Shown here: positions 1-37,800 of the stretch, in pieces
Position numbering within the stretch: position 1 is the stretch's first letter
Layout: every line of letters starts with the position of its first letter
Position numbers and translations under genes: made by a program
Assembly (NCBI GenBank): GCA_025345505.1
Contig: JANVCC010000062.1
Span: 13,990,809-14,054,808, forward strand
Length of the DNA stretch: 64,000 bases
Source of the DNA: Todiramphus chloris collaris
Taxonomy: Eukaryota; Chordata; Aves; Coraciiformes; Alcedinidae
Reading direction: 5' to 3'
The notes under the pieces: generated by a model
Database searches by the model: none
What the model saw: the letters and a program-made list of their open reading frames with translations, nothing else
Told to the model about the DNA's origin: nothing

Positions 1-22415
<22,415 letters not shown>

Positions 22416-25400
22416 GGCGCGGACCGCCGCTCCCCGCCGCCCGGCCCGGCCCGGCCCAGCGCCGGGGCGGGGTGTAGCCCCACCGCCTGCCGGCAGGACC
22501 AGCCGGATCCGCTGACAGGAAAAGTCTCACCCACCGCCGCCATCGCTACCACGCACCTCCTAATAGACACGCAGCCTCCGCGCCGCTGCTTCCCGCCTGC
22601 AGCGCCGGACCCCCTGCCGGCTTCGGCCGCCCCCGCCTCGCGCTGCATCTCCGCTCGGAAGCGGAGGCCGCGGCCACGGCGGGTCGCGGCGGCACGGGGT
22701 GGGGGGGTTAGACGAGACGAGACGAGACGGTGAAGCCGCCGCCTCAGCTGCCGTAGCCGGGCGGGCCGGGAAGCGCGGCCCCTCACAGGCGGTCCCGGCG
22801 GGCTGCGCGGCCCCGGCGGGCGCGGGACGCTGCGGGCGGGGGCCGGGGGAGGGCGGGGGCCGTGCGCGCTGTTTTGGTACATTACAACGTGCGCGTGACG
22901 CCCGGCGCTTGACGTGCGGGAGGGCGGGCGCGAGCTCCCAGTGGCGGCGGCCGTTGGGCGCGCGCAGCGGGCCGGCCGGACCGGCGGGGCCGGGAGCACG
23001 AACGCTCCCCCGCGTGCGGGCCACCCACCGTCCGCCTCCTCCCGCCGCTTGCGTCAGCCGCGAGCCGCCGGGACCTGCCCGGGGCGGTGGTTCGTTGCAA
23101 GGCGGGCAACAGCGACCGTTGAAAGGCTGCAGCCCGTCTGGCTGGAGGGGGGGGATGTCTCCGGGACAGGCGGTGGCTTTGCCGTGGCACCTGTGACGCG
23201 AGTGCGTGGCTTGTCCCGTTACCGCGCCAGAGTGGCGAGCGACGGGTGGTTCATCCTCGCCGCGGGGCCCGCCCCCGTGTCGCTTCGTTGCCGTAGGAAG
23301 GAGCCCGGCTGCCCGGTCGGAGCAGACCCGCAGGCATCTGCCCTGTCGGCGGGGAGAAGGAAACGCCTATCGCGACTGGCCGACAGCCTCTCCCGCCGCC
23401 TCACCCGCGCCGCTGCGTGCGAGCGCCCACCCAGCGAGCCGGCTTCGGAACGGGACAGGGTTCCCCGTGCGGAGGCGGTGGGTTTAATTCAGTGCTAAAC
23501 ACGTTTCCATTGAACCAGGGTATCAGCAAAGCCTCCGCCCGGTACTCGACTATCTCCTGCTCCCCTCTTGTCTCCGCTTCCCCCGTGGATTCATTAGCCC
23601 GGCCGCGACCCCCGCGCTCTAAATCTCATTAACGAGGAAATGATGAAGTGGGAAAGGCGCTGGCAGCGCGGCTGCCTTGTTCCGGAAGGGTCTCACACAC
23701 GCAGCAGTTCTGCTGTTTTGATTTCCAAACATTTAGGTTAAGTTTATCCTTCACAGTCTCCGTGGGTATATTCATGCTTCACAGAATAGCCCTGCCAATA
23801 CGCCGCCTGCTCTCTGCTCCCCAGTAAATAAACGTTTATAGCTCAAAGCCCAGCTGTGATCTTAGCTACTTTAGGAGGTGTGTGTCCTGGGAGGCTCGCC
23901 TGTGCAAACATCTACACCTCACGGCTCAATTTTCTGAAGACGGAGGGAATCTGCCTCTTCCCCCCTGCAAAGCTATCCACAACATGCAGCTTAAAAATGA
24001 TTATACATATGCTTAACTAAAGCTGACTGGAGCACATACTGGTCCTTGCTCTCTTCTCAGGGACCAGTGCCAAACTGCACAACCTCACCGAGCAACTGCT
24101 ACAGGCTGCCTGTTTGGGGAGAAAATAAGTGTCTCAACAGCTGTTCTTACAGAACAAGCTGTGATTCTAACGAGCAGAGGATTTGATTACTGCACAGGAA
24201 GGATAAGATGAATCAGCCAAAGCTGTAAAGTTAATATTAATCATGTAAATTATATTAAATCTGTGTGTGGATACTCATTCACAGGTGAGGTGGCGCTACT
24301 TCTATGATGTCTTTTTTACCTGCTCCTGTCATAGCTAAGATCTTTTCCTCTGTGGCTCTGAAGGCTCAATAGCGAGAGCAGAGGCCCTCTGATCTGAACG
24401 CCACGGGAGAGCTGGCAGATGTCCAGGGTTTCCCGGGTTCCGTTGTGAATGCACACACAGAGCTGAAGGTCCTAACAGAGATGGGAAGGAGGCTCTGTAC
24501 CCTCTGCGTGCCTGTTCTGCCCAGCTGGTTCTGTGTATGACACAGAGGACTCACTCTGCACCAGCAGGGCTAGAAGGCACAAATGGCTTCAGCACAATTC
24601 AGGAAAGTGTTGTTCCCGAGGAAAAGCAAAATAACAATCTATCGAGGCCAAAATTTAAGCACTCAGAACTTTCAAGCGGCCAAACTTCATAGTGAATAAA
24701 AGTTGCTCCAACATCCACATCACTGCAGAAGCTGTAGACAGATGCAAAGAATGAGCAGATACAGAGGACACTCAGCCTGGCAATAAACTTCTGCCATGAG
24801 GACAGCAGTCTTGTTTAAAAGCTTGTCTTTGATAATCATGATAAACATACAGGTCTCTTCAATTAAATCAATTACATTCTTCTTGCTTTTAAATAAGAGA
24901 GCACTCTTAAATCCTGCCCTGCCCACCAGCATGGATCGGGAAGGAAGCAAGCACTGCAAGTGTGTTGTATGATTGGCAGGACTCTCACATACCCAAAGTC
25001 TGCTCGCAAGACAGCATCGCTGTTGCCATAAGGCAATTTGCCACTCATCCCGAGGCATTTGGTCAGTATTAGAGAGGGACAATTCAGTCCCACACAGGTT
25101 AATATACACATCCTAATGAACCACCAGGACTCAAACAGATCCCAGAAAGGTCTGACACATGTGTACGTGTATTCTCCACTACATCATACAAAACCGTTTG
25201 GGGATGTATTTATCTGTGGCTTAGACACAGTACAGAGGAGCTAAATTCTCACTCCTGATTTCACATGACCAGATTTTCATTTTTGTTCAACTGCAAACAC
25301 ACCTCAGGGCTTCCAGATGCTTTCGTGCCTCTAAAGGCCCTTGTGCATCCATCTCCATAAAACAAAAGCTTCATGACACGCATAGCGACGTGACACCAAA

Positions 25401-26325
25401 TCTTCATTGCTCACAGGTAATCTGTTGAAGCCAACAAGACTGTTAATGTGAGCAGCACAGTTTTCATGTCTGCAGAGATGCAGAAGTAGACTGGACGTTT
25501 CTGGGCTGCACGTTACAAACAATCAGTCTTACATGGTTTGTAACTGCTGCCACAACGTCAGCTCCTCTTTGTGCCATATGGAGCCTATTTCTTTTGTGTA
25601 CCCAGCCTCTTATCTGCACAACACACCTTGCTGCCTAATAACTACACAGTTAAGTGATTTTAGGGAATGTGTTGGCATTTTTAAGTTCTATAGCAGCAGA
25701 CGTCATCTGATTATGGATTTAGACAGGAGAGATTTCAATATAAAGGAGTGGGGATCATGAGATAAAGGGAGCTTAAACGAGAGGAAGATATAGTATTAAA
25801 TAATTTAACTCAAAAAGAACAAAGATCTTCAGAATGAACAAGATAAAGAGAGGTGTTAATTATAAATAGGAAAGTTGAGGAGAAAAAGTGGAAATATATG
25901 GGAGACGGTTTACAACACATTTATATGTCTCACAAGCACTTAGTGGCATGATCTCAGATTTTCTCAGGCACTTGAGGAGATTCCTGTACTGATCCCATTA
26001 GCTGTTTTTCCTTATGGAAATGGCAGTTCACAACACTTACTCTGTCCTAGCCTATGATCTCCTGGTTGTTGCAGCTGGAGATTTTTGAATGCCTATGAGT
26101 GCTTAGGTATTGCCAGCTACAGGACTTGCCACCATTAGCATAATGCAGTAGTAGGAATTATGTACAAGTTCAATTTAGAACAGCACTTAACAGAACTTAA
26201 ACACACATATAGGTATGCTTTTCTAAACAGAAGCTACAAGATGATAAAAAGTCTTGTGAATCTTTGGTTTTATTTATAGAATGGTATGATTCTTTTTCCC
26301 CCCAGAGACTCTAAATGCGTAATGC

Positions 26326-26344
26326 TTTTTTTTTTTTTTTTTTT
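26326..26344 (+). repeat. T homopolymer (about 19 bp)
   Basis: An uninterrupted T run in intergenic sequence. No transposon body or target duplication was identified beside it. Confidence 0.85.
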
Positions 26345-28677
26345 GGTACTTGTAATAAAGGGTCCTCTTCTATTTTTAAGTATCCAACAAATAAGCAATT
26401 CTTTTTTTCCTTAAAAGCCCAGGGTGAAATTTTCACACACTAATCTCAGGCATTAGGAAGAAAAATTAAAAGGCTTTGCTGACCCCCTTCCTAGAACCTG
26501 CTTGTTCTTACACAGCAACAGAACCTGGCTTAGTGCTGCTCCACTCGTGATATTCTCTTGCCTCCTCCTCCTCCTAGAGACCTCCAAGAGACCATATAGA
26601 TAAGAGAAATTTTCATGTTTTGCACTTTTTCACAGAAATAAGGTTTCCCAGTAGACAGCAAGGCTATAATGCATTCAGAAGGCAACACAAGACCACAAAA
26701 ACAGAAAGCAATTGGCATAGTAAAGCTGTGCTTTGAAACAAATTATGGGCTTCTTTAACTGCAATTTAAAAACATAAGAAAAAATTTGATTTTTTTAAAC
26801 CATGGAAAAATGTACATATTTAAACCTGAAAAATGAAAGCCGGAGCATTAAATAGCTTCTCTAGATGATTTCACAGTGAGCAACAACTGGATAAACCTGT
26901 TAAATAAGACACTTCAGAGATAACATGGTGATGCCTTTATACCTTTTTCATCTTAAGCTTACAAGAATAACCTTCTAATTTTACAGTAATCATACCAAAA
27001 CACCTAAAACATGAGCAGTTTCGGTATAAAAACCTCTGCTGTATTTGTACATACAGAAGCAGTAGATTTATTCCTGGGTGCGTATGCACACATGTGCAGA
27101 TGCAAACATTTTAGAACAGTTTCAGAGTAATCAACCACTCATAATGGGAAGAGCATGCAAATCACAGAAAGCAGAGTGGAGAGCAATCCCAGCTGTGACA
27201 CCTGTCACAAAGGTCAAGTTTGGAATGACCAGCCAGCAGAGAAATTGGAAATACATGAGTGCATACAGCATCAAGAAAGTGGCAGCTGCTAGAAGGGTTT
27301 GTCTTAAGGTTGCTGAAAGCTGGCTTTTAGAAGCTTAAGATTTATCTTCTAGAAGGAATATCAGGGCTTGTCCAAGAGGAAGGACAGCATGTGCTCCAAA
27401 CTTGTGTCTGTCCCTTTCGATTTTAATATTACCAAACAGTTTAAAGGCTCAGAGATGTGCAAATTCAGTAGCTTCTATGAGGGGGAATGCTAGAGAAGTT
27501 GTCTTAAGACTTTCTCAGATTTGTCATTTTGACTTCATCATACTACAGCAGCTGGTACTTCATACCTCTTGGACCTTTAGACATTATTGCCATGCCTTGT
27601 CTTCTCCACAGGCCGGGACCAGTCTGAAGAACAGCTAAATGCAGTCCCCAGGCAGAGCTATGATCAGCTCTAACTATCACCAATTTGGTCATTTAGGGGA
27701 CTAGAGTCCCTAATATGCAATAGGAAGGTGCAAGTATAGACGTATCTTTTGTGCTTAGCTTGGCACGTTGACTTCTGTTGACTATTCTGAACACCAAACC
27801 CTGTTCCTATCTTACTGCCCAACCATTCAGCCCTCACCAGCCACCACAATTTCCCCCTACAGGGTGGCAACCAAGCAGCTTGTTGTACATACCATGTACA
27901 GATTTACAAAGGGAGGCTTTGTCCGCCCTTCCCTTAGTAAACCAGAGCTTTCCAAAATTGCAAGGAAATAGAGGAGTTTACAGTCATATAACTTGACAGT
28001 ACCATCATTTACCTGCATGGAAGTAAATTCCATAGTATTTGCAAATCAAGTTATTTGATCCCAGTCTATCTAGTCTTTTGATTTAAAATGGAGTAGAAAA
28101 AAAAGTGCCCCTGCAGGAACGTAAGTGCTGCACACGCCAGTCCCAAGAGGAAGGTGCATGTTCCCACCCACACGTGTGGCACTAGATCCCTTTGTGGTGC
28201 TGGAACTGGAATATTCTTTTTTTTTATTTTTTTCCTCTCCCCTCTTCTTTAATTGTTTACACCAGAACAGAACTCAGAAATCTTGATCAGACAGGAAGGC
28301 ATCTTCGCACCAGGTACTGTTCAAGCACAAACACAGGCACGTTTACACTGCAGGTAGATAACTGTAGTGCATATACACGTAATGGACCTCACTTGAATGT
28401 AGCCCTCATTAGTACCAGCAGCAGTGATTAATACCATTGGTGATTCAGTACAAATGGGGACCATCAGGCCAAAGCTGCCAGGAGATCATAGATTCATCAA
28501 AACTCCAATTCCTCCACCTCCTGCAGACATCCTCACAAGCCCTCTCCTAGAAAGGCAAGAAGGCATATTATAGATAGAGTCTGATATTGATCCCGTTCTC
28601 TTGTGCCCCAGCCCTCAGAGTTTCAGAGTTGAGTAGAAAACTTCTCAAATGTGAAAGCAGACACACCCTCTTCCTCT

Positions 28678-28720
28678 CCCCACCCCCCACCCCCCCTCCC
28701 CAAAAAAAAAAAAAAAAAAA
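28678..28720 (+). repeat. C-rich tract followed by an A homopolymer
   Basis: Runs of C separated by single A or T, then a run of about 20 A. This is low-complexity sequence with no coding value; on the minus strand it is T-rich then G-rich and creates a spurious ORF. Confidence 0.85.
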
Positions 28721-28784
28721 AGAAGTGGAGTCAGGAGATGACCTATTGGGGAAATACACTAAATAATTAGGAAAAAAAAGTGTG

Positions 28785-28800
28785 TATATATATATATATA
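28785..28800 (+). repeat. (TA)8 microsatellite
   Basis: An uninterrupted TA dinucleotide array following a short GT segment. Confidence 0.85.
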
Positions 28801-31800
28801 ACCAGAGAGAAAGATCTTTTAAAAGCTATTTAACAACAAATCAGCTATTACATCTGTCAATACAGGAAAAAAATGAGGATGCTGACAACTCTTCATCCCA
28901 CAATCTGCAGCATTAATAAGTGATGAAGTATTAAAAAAACTGGGACACTTTGTGCCTAAAACAGTATCACATGAGGACGAGGGAATAAAGCTGAAGTAAA
29001 ACAAAGGACATGACTGTGTATTGCCAGAAAATAATGACATAAATGAAAAACAAAACCAAGGAAACAAATACAGCCCCTCCAACCATCAACTATAAAGAAA
29101 ACATGACTGCCTGATTTTTTTGGCAGAAGTCAAATACAAATCATGGAGTCAGCAGTGTCTGATAAAAGTTTTGGATGCAATCACTCTAGAACTGTCCAGC
29201 CCAAACTCCTTATTTAAATAAGGAGAAGTAGATGGCATGGGAACCCAAGATTGAAGTGATGTTGAGGTAAGAGTTTTGGGGTACGTACCATCCTGATCTA
29301 AACAGCACCACGAAGGATACAGACTGATGGGAAAACCTTTTCTATCCAAGCCTACTGTCATGCTGCTCTCCTTCCACTGTGAATTCATTTCCCTTACTAC
29401 TGCCTTGCTAACCAGCAGGCAAGACTTTTGCACCTCTGGCATATCCAGGACTTGAACACTCCCCCTTGTTTCTTTGGCACAGCCAACACAGTTGTTAAAT
29501 CCTCTCACTCACTCCTCCCTTCTCTCATGCTCAGCATCTGCCCCAGGCCCTTAGCTGTATGCTGCTGAAGAGCTCTACCCCTGGGACACTCCTCTCTCAC
29601 CTTCCTGTTTCCAAAGAAAGGAAGAGTTACTCTTTTTTGAACTTGAACTATTCCTACAATGTAATCATGTTTCACAAAGACTTTCAAGCAGCACTGCCCG
29701 CTGCCTGCCATCTATCCAGCTTAGAGCACAGATGTCCTTATGCCAGTTCTGTATAGCTCATTTCACAGGTCTTGCCCAATTCCCCACCGCCCCCTCACTC
29801 CCTTTAAGCAGCTTTAATGCCAGAGCCTTGTGCTGTAGTAAACAAGAGAAGGAACTCAGTTTTTTTATAGGTGCAAGTCAGTCAGAAAGCACAGGAGGGA
29901 AGCTCGAAACAGGAGCAGCACAGATGGGGAGGGATCGCCTGGTTATTTATTTGCAGCAGAACCTAAGGAGGCTGTATTAGGTAAGGCCTTATATTTCCTT
30001 CAGAGGATGTGCATTAAGCAGAGTTCTATGTGATCCCTTTAGGAAGTGGGAGAGTTATGGTGGTGTCTTTTCCCTGAGAGTATTTCTAAGCTTTCCTCAT
30101 AGGAAGCTTTCCTTGTGGTACATTCTTAAGTAGATCAAATGTAAAGGAAAATCCCACTTCTGAATTAATTGGCATACATTTTTACAGGAGCTGGAGGGAT
30201 TTTTAATTTCTTTCTTCTAGATGAACTCACAACACTCCTGCAATCCCAAATTTGAAGTTGTACCTGTCTGTGGAAGCATGCAAGCACAAGGCCTGCAGCA
30301 AAATACATCTAATTTTAACTCTCCATCTCAATCTCAGACACTTTCCAGTGTGGTGTCCATTGCCCATGTTTACTCCAGTTTGTTCTTGCACTGCTTTGGT
30401 GGTGTAAAAAGACTCCTTGTTCAAGAAGGTGCAGAATGATACTTGGAAATACCAAGTACCCTTAGCTCCAGGATCACCCACACCATGTGTTCACGTTCTG
30501 TTATTATATGAAAGAAAGCAAAGGTGTTTCTACCATGACAGACCACTGGCCCCTTGAGACCTGCTCCTGCTCTAAAAAAAAAAAAAAGAGAGCTTACTTC
30601 TAAATATAGCTGACCAAATGGCACATCTACTGCCTAAGTACCACCATGCTTTATCCAGACAGGTCTTCACTTTTCATCTCCCGTCCAGCAGCTACACATA
30701 TAGCAAGCTTCATCTGACTCACACAGTAATAATCATTGCTTATATACAAGATCCCTTGTGTACTGTATATTAATGTCTGGCTGGTAATTTAATGGCACCT
30801 CTAGGCATAAACAAAAGTTTATTAAAACAGTAAGTAAAATGTTCCTGAAGACTGGCCTGCATTTTTAATTTTCTATTCAGCATTCCAAAATACAGAGCCA
30901 GCCTTCCTATTAAAAAAAAAAAAAAAAAAGCAAGCAAGCTATGGAGTTAACACCAAAGTAACACCATTTTGCACAACTTGGAGGTAGCACAGCCTAGAGC
31001 AATAGGATGCTTCATTTATATTCACCAGTCTCTTCTTTTCTGATCATCTTTAACAACAATAGCCAAACAAAATTTTTGATTAATGGGAAATGTGTACAAC
31101 CCCAGGAAGCAGCAGCATATTGACCATTACTGAAAATACCTGTCAGTTCTAAGACAGGAAGACACACTGCAGGTAAAACCTTAAATTCCAGTCAGTAGTT
31201 GGCAGTGCCCTCTGTAGTTAAGAGCGAGTGATGCTCTGCATGTTGGGCATGTAAAAGCTACACCATTCCTTCCCTCTGCCCCTATCTTCATTTGCATGAG
31301 ATGCTTATTTTACAGATTATTTAGTGCTTTAAAGACCTTTGTCTTTTACCATAAAATAATTCCTCGAGCTCAGTAAAAGGCATAATACATGAGTCAGGTA
31401 GTACACATGTTATTACACATTTATAGTGGGCAAGCAGGTAGACAATTTTTGACAATATTTAAACAGAAACTTTGACTGATTTTCACAATTCAGGTTAAGT
31501 AATGGACACATGAAGAAATTCAGTAGAAAATTTGTCCATGAAGGAAATTCACTGTGGAGCTGCAGACAAACAAGTGAGGAGCTCTGCTCTCAGGGAATCT
31601 TGTTTCAGATCCCAGCCACAATGACATTCCTCTGTTTCACTGTAATGTAGCATTAGCTAAGGACCCTGAAGCACTATCCAGCTCCCAGGGCTCATCACCA
31701 CCTATCTCCATATTGAAACACGACCCTGTGGTATGGGTCAATGGGTCTGGTGACTCTACCACTTGGTTTCCACAGAAAGGAAACAGGAGCATTTGGCTAA

Positions 31801-34800
31801 AGAGAATGTAGACAGATGTGCTCCCACAGGTCCCATCAAAGCGATCAGAGCACGAGGATTTTGAGAGCCTAGAGTGAACACAGATGTTGCCAGCTCTTTC
31901 CTCAGAGCCTTGATACTTTTGCCATAACCTAGAATATTTGCCTACTTGCCACTATTAAGGGACTTGGGCAGTTGAGAAGTCTCTTGCAAACAGCACCAGC
32001 AAGAGTTACCAAGGAGGAGGAAGACCACTGGTTATCTCAAAAGAAAAGCTCCCAGAATAAATGCTCTAATGACTGTACAGAATAAAAACTTGGCTTGTAA
32101 AATATAAAAGCATTCATGGGACATCAGTTGGGTTTTTTTCTTGCTTTTTTTTGTGTGTCATTCTTCAATGTTATTACACAGTTCAGCTTTTTTTTAATAT
32201 AAGAAAAAGGTGTTTTAAAAATAAGAGACAGTACAATAAAAACAGACTTGCTACTGCCTGTTAGCCTTAACCTGCAGAGATTGGTGTCCTTCCATATTTA
32301 TAGCAACACAATTTTAGCTTAAAAAAAAGACAACCACAAACAAAACAGACTTTTAGTTTTTACTGTTTTAAGATTAGATACCAAAGCTCTGAGCAATCAG
32401 CAGTAAGCACAAGATCCTGTGTCTTGCATAAATTCTCAGGGGTTTTTTTTTGTATATCAAATCAATGGCACTGTTCATAAGTGAGGTTCAGGCAACAATG
32501 CCAGTGTAACTGTGGTGCACGCTCTGCAGTATTTCACATTTCCAGTTAAAACATCAGGGCCGATATGTTATCTGCCATAAAAAGCCACCACAACACATTT
32601 AGGCATAATGGACTATACATGCAAAGAACATCTTCCAGGATCTGGCCCAGAACTTAAAATTAGGCAAATTGACACTGCCTTTGGAGCCTTCACACCCGAT
32701 GTGGCAGCAAGTCCCCGAAATCCTCACCAGAGGTCAAGGGGTCTTCCCCATGGGAGGGAAATTCTTATTCCAACCATTCCCTCACATGGGACATTCATTA
32801 TAAGGCTCTCTTTTCTGTGTTTTTGCGTCTAGTGATGAGGATTACTGTTTAGGACCCTCACCATTAAAGGCAAGAGTTTGCTCCCATTTTAATGTTTTTA
32901 TCACCATAGCTGCGATTTAATAAATTTAATATTGCACTGTCTATGCAAGGACCACTTTTCATCTCCCCTGCATAACAGCTACAAAAGCTGACACTTTAGC
33001 CCCAGCTCAGCAGAGCACTTGCACACATATTTAAGGTGCTGCAGCTGGTGAAGAGACTGATTTACTTTAATGCTCTGCTGAGTTAGAGACCTATGACCTT
33101 ATATCATATGCAACTTTAAATTGGGTTAATAACAGTTATATGTATGCAATGACATAAATCACTGGCTTTTTCATTCCAGGAATAGAAAAGAAAAAGAAAA
33201 ATGTTGGTCATAGTCTGGAAGCTTTGCATATTCATACTTCTCACAGTTGTTAAGTGTTTGAAAATTCAAGTAATGAGCATACAATACTCCGGCTGCCTTT
33301 GTATTGCTTGGGGGTTTGCTATTCTAGTAATATCTCTACAGAAACCATTCTATCAAGTCAGTTTTTTTGCCCTCAAATTGAATTAGCACTTGTACATTGA
33401 AGTTTTCAACATCACCCATAAGATTTTTCAACTTGTCAAAAGAATCTGCATGGTCTCTAACCATGAATAAAAATGATTTCAGATATCATCTTTATTTCAA
33501 GTTTTATTTCCTGGGATTAATTTAATTGATTGTGCTGGTGGCTTGTTAAACAGCTGCTGAAATAAACAGACCATTTGTCTTTCTATGTAAACATATGGGT
33601 ACCTGGTTTAATTATAGTTCATGCCAGTGGTGAGAGAAAAAAAATAAAAATAAAATAGCCTCTGTTTTCCAAACTCACACAGTAGACCTGAAATTGTAAG
33701 AACCTTTTCACAACAACAAAACTTGACTCATTTTCTTCTTGTTGATTTTAATAAATCTTTTATCATATAGACAAAAACAAAGTTCAGTAGATTATATTTT
33801 TCCCCATATATCCATGTGCTTACACAAGACATCCATGGTTTTCTCCTTGCCTGATATAACTAGGTGTAGTCTCATAAACCTTTACCTCAATATAATTCTC
33901 ATTTTATGCTCAGCAGAACTAACCCTGATTTGTATGTATTATTACAATCACATTAACCCTGTTTTATGGCTATGTAACCAATCAGGGTCTAAAACAAAAA
34001 CTGCAGGTAAAAATGCAGTGGAATATAGACCACTTTGGCTTTAACACACATTTTTGCTTCCCCCAGATAGCTCTAGTAAACAAAATAGCACTGCCAACAG
34101 TAAATGAATAAGTTGTTCCAAATAATTTTTCTTAAACTATTTTGTAAGAATTATTTGCCTCCTTCAGGATCCTTAGACATCTTGATATTCTTAGCTATTC
34201 TTATTGTGTAATCAAGTATCTCCATGTAAGCCCATTATTAAAGTAAGCAAGAGCAAGCAGAGCCTCTCACACTGGAGTTGAGCTGGGAAAAAAGAATCAC
34301 TTCTGTAATAAGATTCTGGAAACTCATAGGTACATATAGGATCGGTTATTAATAGCCTTTTTAGGCCTAGATAAGCACCATTCTTATCAGCATGCATGTG
34401 CAATACAAATGAAATATTAATAGGCAGCACACAGTTGTGTCCGAACAGAAGGAAAGCTGCAGAGATAAGACACTGTGTAATGGAACAAGTCTTAGCTGCT
34501 CCCTCTCTACTGTCCCCCTCCAATCAGGTCCCTTCACCAGTTTCCTATCCCACACTTGCAATGACATGAAGCACAGGTACATACAATGCACTATAGGTTG
34601 AGGAGGGGGGCAAAGCTGAGACAGCTGCCATGAAACACCCAGCAAGAGTGGGGGAGAGCAAGTGACATAGGGAATACTTTGACTAACTCCAGTTTTGAGG
34701 CTATCAGAAGACCTTGGAAGGAGAAGAACAGTGTCCGTGTAACTAGGATATACAAGGTGTGAAGAGTCTCTGGGAGCCAGAAGAAAAGCCATCCTTGTCC

Positions 34801-37800
34801 ACACACTACTGAGTGGACAGGTATTTCAGAGCCAGGAAACCAGGGTTCAGAGTCATGTGTGTGCAACCACCACTAGTTAGATGATGTAATTTACTGGTGA
34901 GAAAGGAGCAGGTCTCCAGCAATGCAGCCAAGCCTTGCAATTGCTCTCAGAGGGAAAAAGGAAGAGTAGGGTGGAAAGAGATTTTGTTTTTTTAAAAACA
35001 AAGGCCATGCCCCAGAGGCTGCACATATGCAATCTACCCAGATATGCTCAGACAGCCAAACTTCAGCCCAGTCTCCTCTCACTGAGTTCAAGCTCTACTC
35101 TTTGGGAGAGCTGCAGATGAAATTAGGATAGCCACATACATAATCTCTCTGCTGTTCTCATATACTAAATGAGAAAGCAAACCAAAAGACTTGCTTTTAA
35201 ATAACATATGGATGAACATCCTACTTCAAGTAAATAAAATTTGCCATTAGTAAACATCACTACACTGCTGAAAAAAACTCAAAGACAAAAATTCTGAAGA
35301 GGCACAACCATGTCATTGTCACTGGTTGGTGAAAGTAGTTAATTCATTTAATGGCAAAAATAAGCTACTCCCATTTTTTCAGATCAGTATATAATTTGGG
35401 GGCCTGTCTATCTTGGGATAACCTATTTTTACCCTTAACGGAGAAACATAAAAATTCTAATCCATTTTCAAATCTCAGGAGTCTGAAGAGAATTTGCATT
35501 TCTGCATAAAGAAGGATTCAGTACAGAAGAATAAAATGGGAATTATTTGAATTATATGGACTCAGGTAGGATGCTGCTGTGGTCAGTTCCTCAACAGGAT
35601 TTAGCACAATTGGCAAGACCTACCTTCTTTCAAACCCTCCTCTGGAATGATGCCAGCTGCAATTATACATTATAATGAGCAAGAATTGTGAATTCCAAGG
35701 AGAGCAGTGAACTTGTTTCTCCTCACCTTCAGTAATGTATTTCTGCCCTCCTTCTTCATCTTTCCTGTGTTGTTTTGTAGGTTGTGTCAAGCAAGTCTCA
35801 TTCTTCTCATTACAGTCAAAAAAAAAAATCTCTGCTCGTTGAAGTGCTGAGAGTGCTAATTCTTGTTGTTCTCACTTGTTACAGAAAACCTCCTGCAAAA
35901 GGAACCGTTTGGCTTAAAATACTGTAAACAACCTTGCCTCCTTCACCCGCCACCACAGCTTACTTTGAAGAAGTCTGTTTTCATAGTCAGTATGTCTTGT
36001 CTGTTCAGAAGAATATAACTAGGAGTTGCCATACCAAATACATTTATGGAAGGCAGCAATAAAGAAATACCTTGACAGACTAATGATGACCTCCTGCAAG
36101 CCATGCGCTTAAAAGACTCACTTTCCTGCTTAGCAGATTAAAAAGTAATAGCTGAGTAGCACAGTTTCCACTCACTTGTTAAGTGTAATACCTGCCCTAT
36201 GGGCTACTGTGAAAATCAAAAGCAAAATCGCCATACAGATGGCTACCAGATAAGTCAGTCTGACTCTGTGGGACATGAAATAGCCAGGTTAGTGCAAGCT
36301 TCCAGTGGAGACAAGAAGAGACTGAAGGTAAGCAAGAAAATACAGCCCTTTTTTCCATTGCTTACTTTGCTGAAGACTGTGGATTTCTATAGCATCTCTA
36401 AGTTTAAAACCAGGGTGGCTGTTTTGAGGAGGGGCTGGCTGTGTATCTGTCCGGGTATTTTGTCTGGTATCTAAGCATTAGCCTCTTGCACATAGCTCCC
36501 CATTTGAGTAACAGAGGCAAGTTCAGAGGCAGAAATGTACAAATGAGAGAGTAGTACACTCTTAACAAGAACAGAAATGAACATTGAAATAGTAAAAAAG
36601 GATAACTTGGATAGCACTTGGCGAAGCAGTAACACCTGGACTGGTGCAGTGTTGCAGCTAAGACTTTGTCACCACGATCAGTGGGTTTGTGACAAACTGT
36701 TCCTGAGTCCTGCAGAGCTGCTCGGGTGGGCAATCCCAGTCCTGCTCACACTGGTGCCTCTTGCAGGAAGGAGCAGCTGTACACAGACTGCACAGTCAGA
36801 GACACAGGCAGTGCCCACACGCACCCATTAGATCCAGTTTTGCCTCACGGTATTCCTTTAGGAGCTCACATGCTGGCAAGCTAAGCCCAGGAGGGTTATG
36901 GGTGATGCTATCTCCTTCCACATACAAGCTGTAACTTCTCTTTCACTGTCTACTATATTCTGTAGAGATCCCGCTGCATTTCACATCACGTAACATGCAA
37001 AGAGAGAACACTGTTCTTCATCCTTTTAACACTGTAACAAGTCAGATTCCTTTAAAATTATTTGACAAGTACAATGAACAAATACAAATTAAAGGTAGCC
37101 AAGTACTAGCCTCTTAAAATGCAAATGCACGCAAGCATGAAAGCTATTAAAAAAGTAATCATTATTTAAATAGGTCTACCTGATTCCTAAGGTAAGTAGA
37201 AGGTACAGTAAATGCCTCATGCCCACAACTTAAAAATTCACTGGCCTGTGGTCTTGCACTAAGAGTAGCACTGCTCAGCCCAAACATTCAAACTGGAGGC
37301 GAAATGAAGTTCGCTCTTTGAATTTGATTTATTCTTGCAGACTTCAAAGCTGGGCAGAAAGCCTTGGCAAAAAAAAAAAAAAAGTGAAGGATGAAATCTT
37401 GATTCTGTTTAGGCTAACAGAGAAAGCACTTGTGTATTCCTGACCTCGCTGAGGTACCATTAGCATTTCTGTAAGTATCAGAAACCAATGCATTTCTGCA
37501 AAAATAACCTCTGCGTGTGAGCATGTGAGTTTCTCACGGGGGTCCCACAACCACCAGCTGACATTGGCTTATGTTGGAGCCAAAATGAACTCTTAGTTGG
37601 ACAAAACTCATGCCAACACCCACCGAGTTCCTCCTCCAGGTGGGAATAAGCAAAGCCTTCTACAAGTGGAGCTGGGGCTTTTCCCCAGAGACTAGGATTA
37701 GTGCTTGAAAATGGGAAAGCAGTATTCTTCACAAAAAAAGCAAACAGTTTTACCACATAAAATGATAAAAAAAAAAAAAACCCAAAACACCACCACCCAC

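Noticed and set aside
22914..23498. 194-codon plus-strand ORF in the same CpG island
   Set aside because: No domain, biased composition, and several overlapping open frames. A divergent non-coding transcript is more likely than a protein.
26326..26344. T homopolymer as the tail of a processed pseudogene or SINE
   Set aside because: No gene-like body or flanking direct repeat could be identified.
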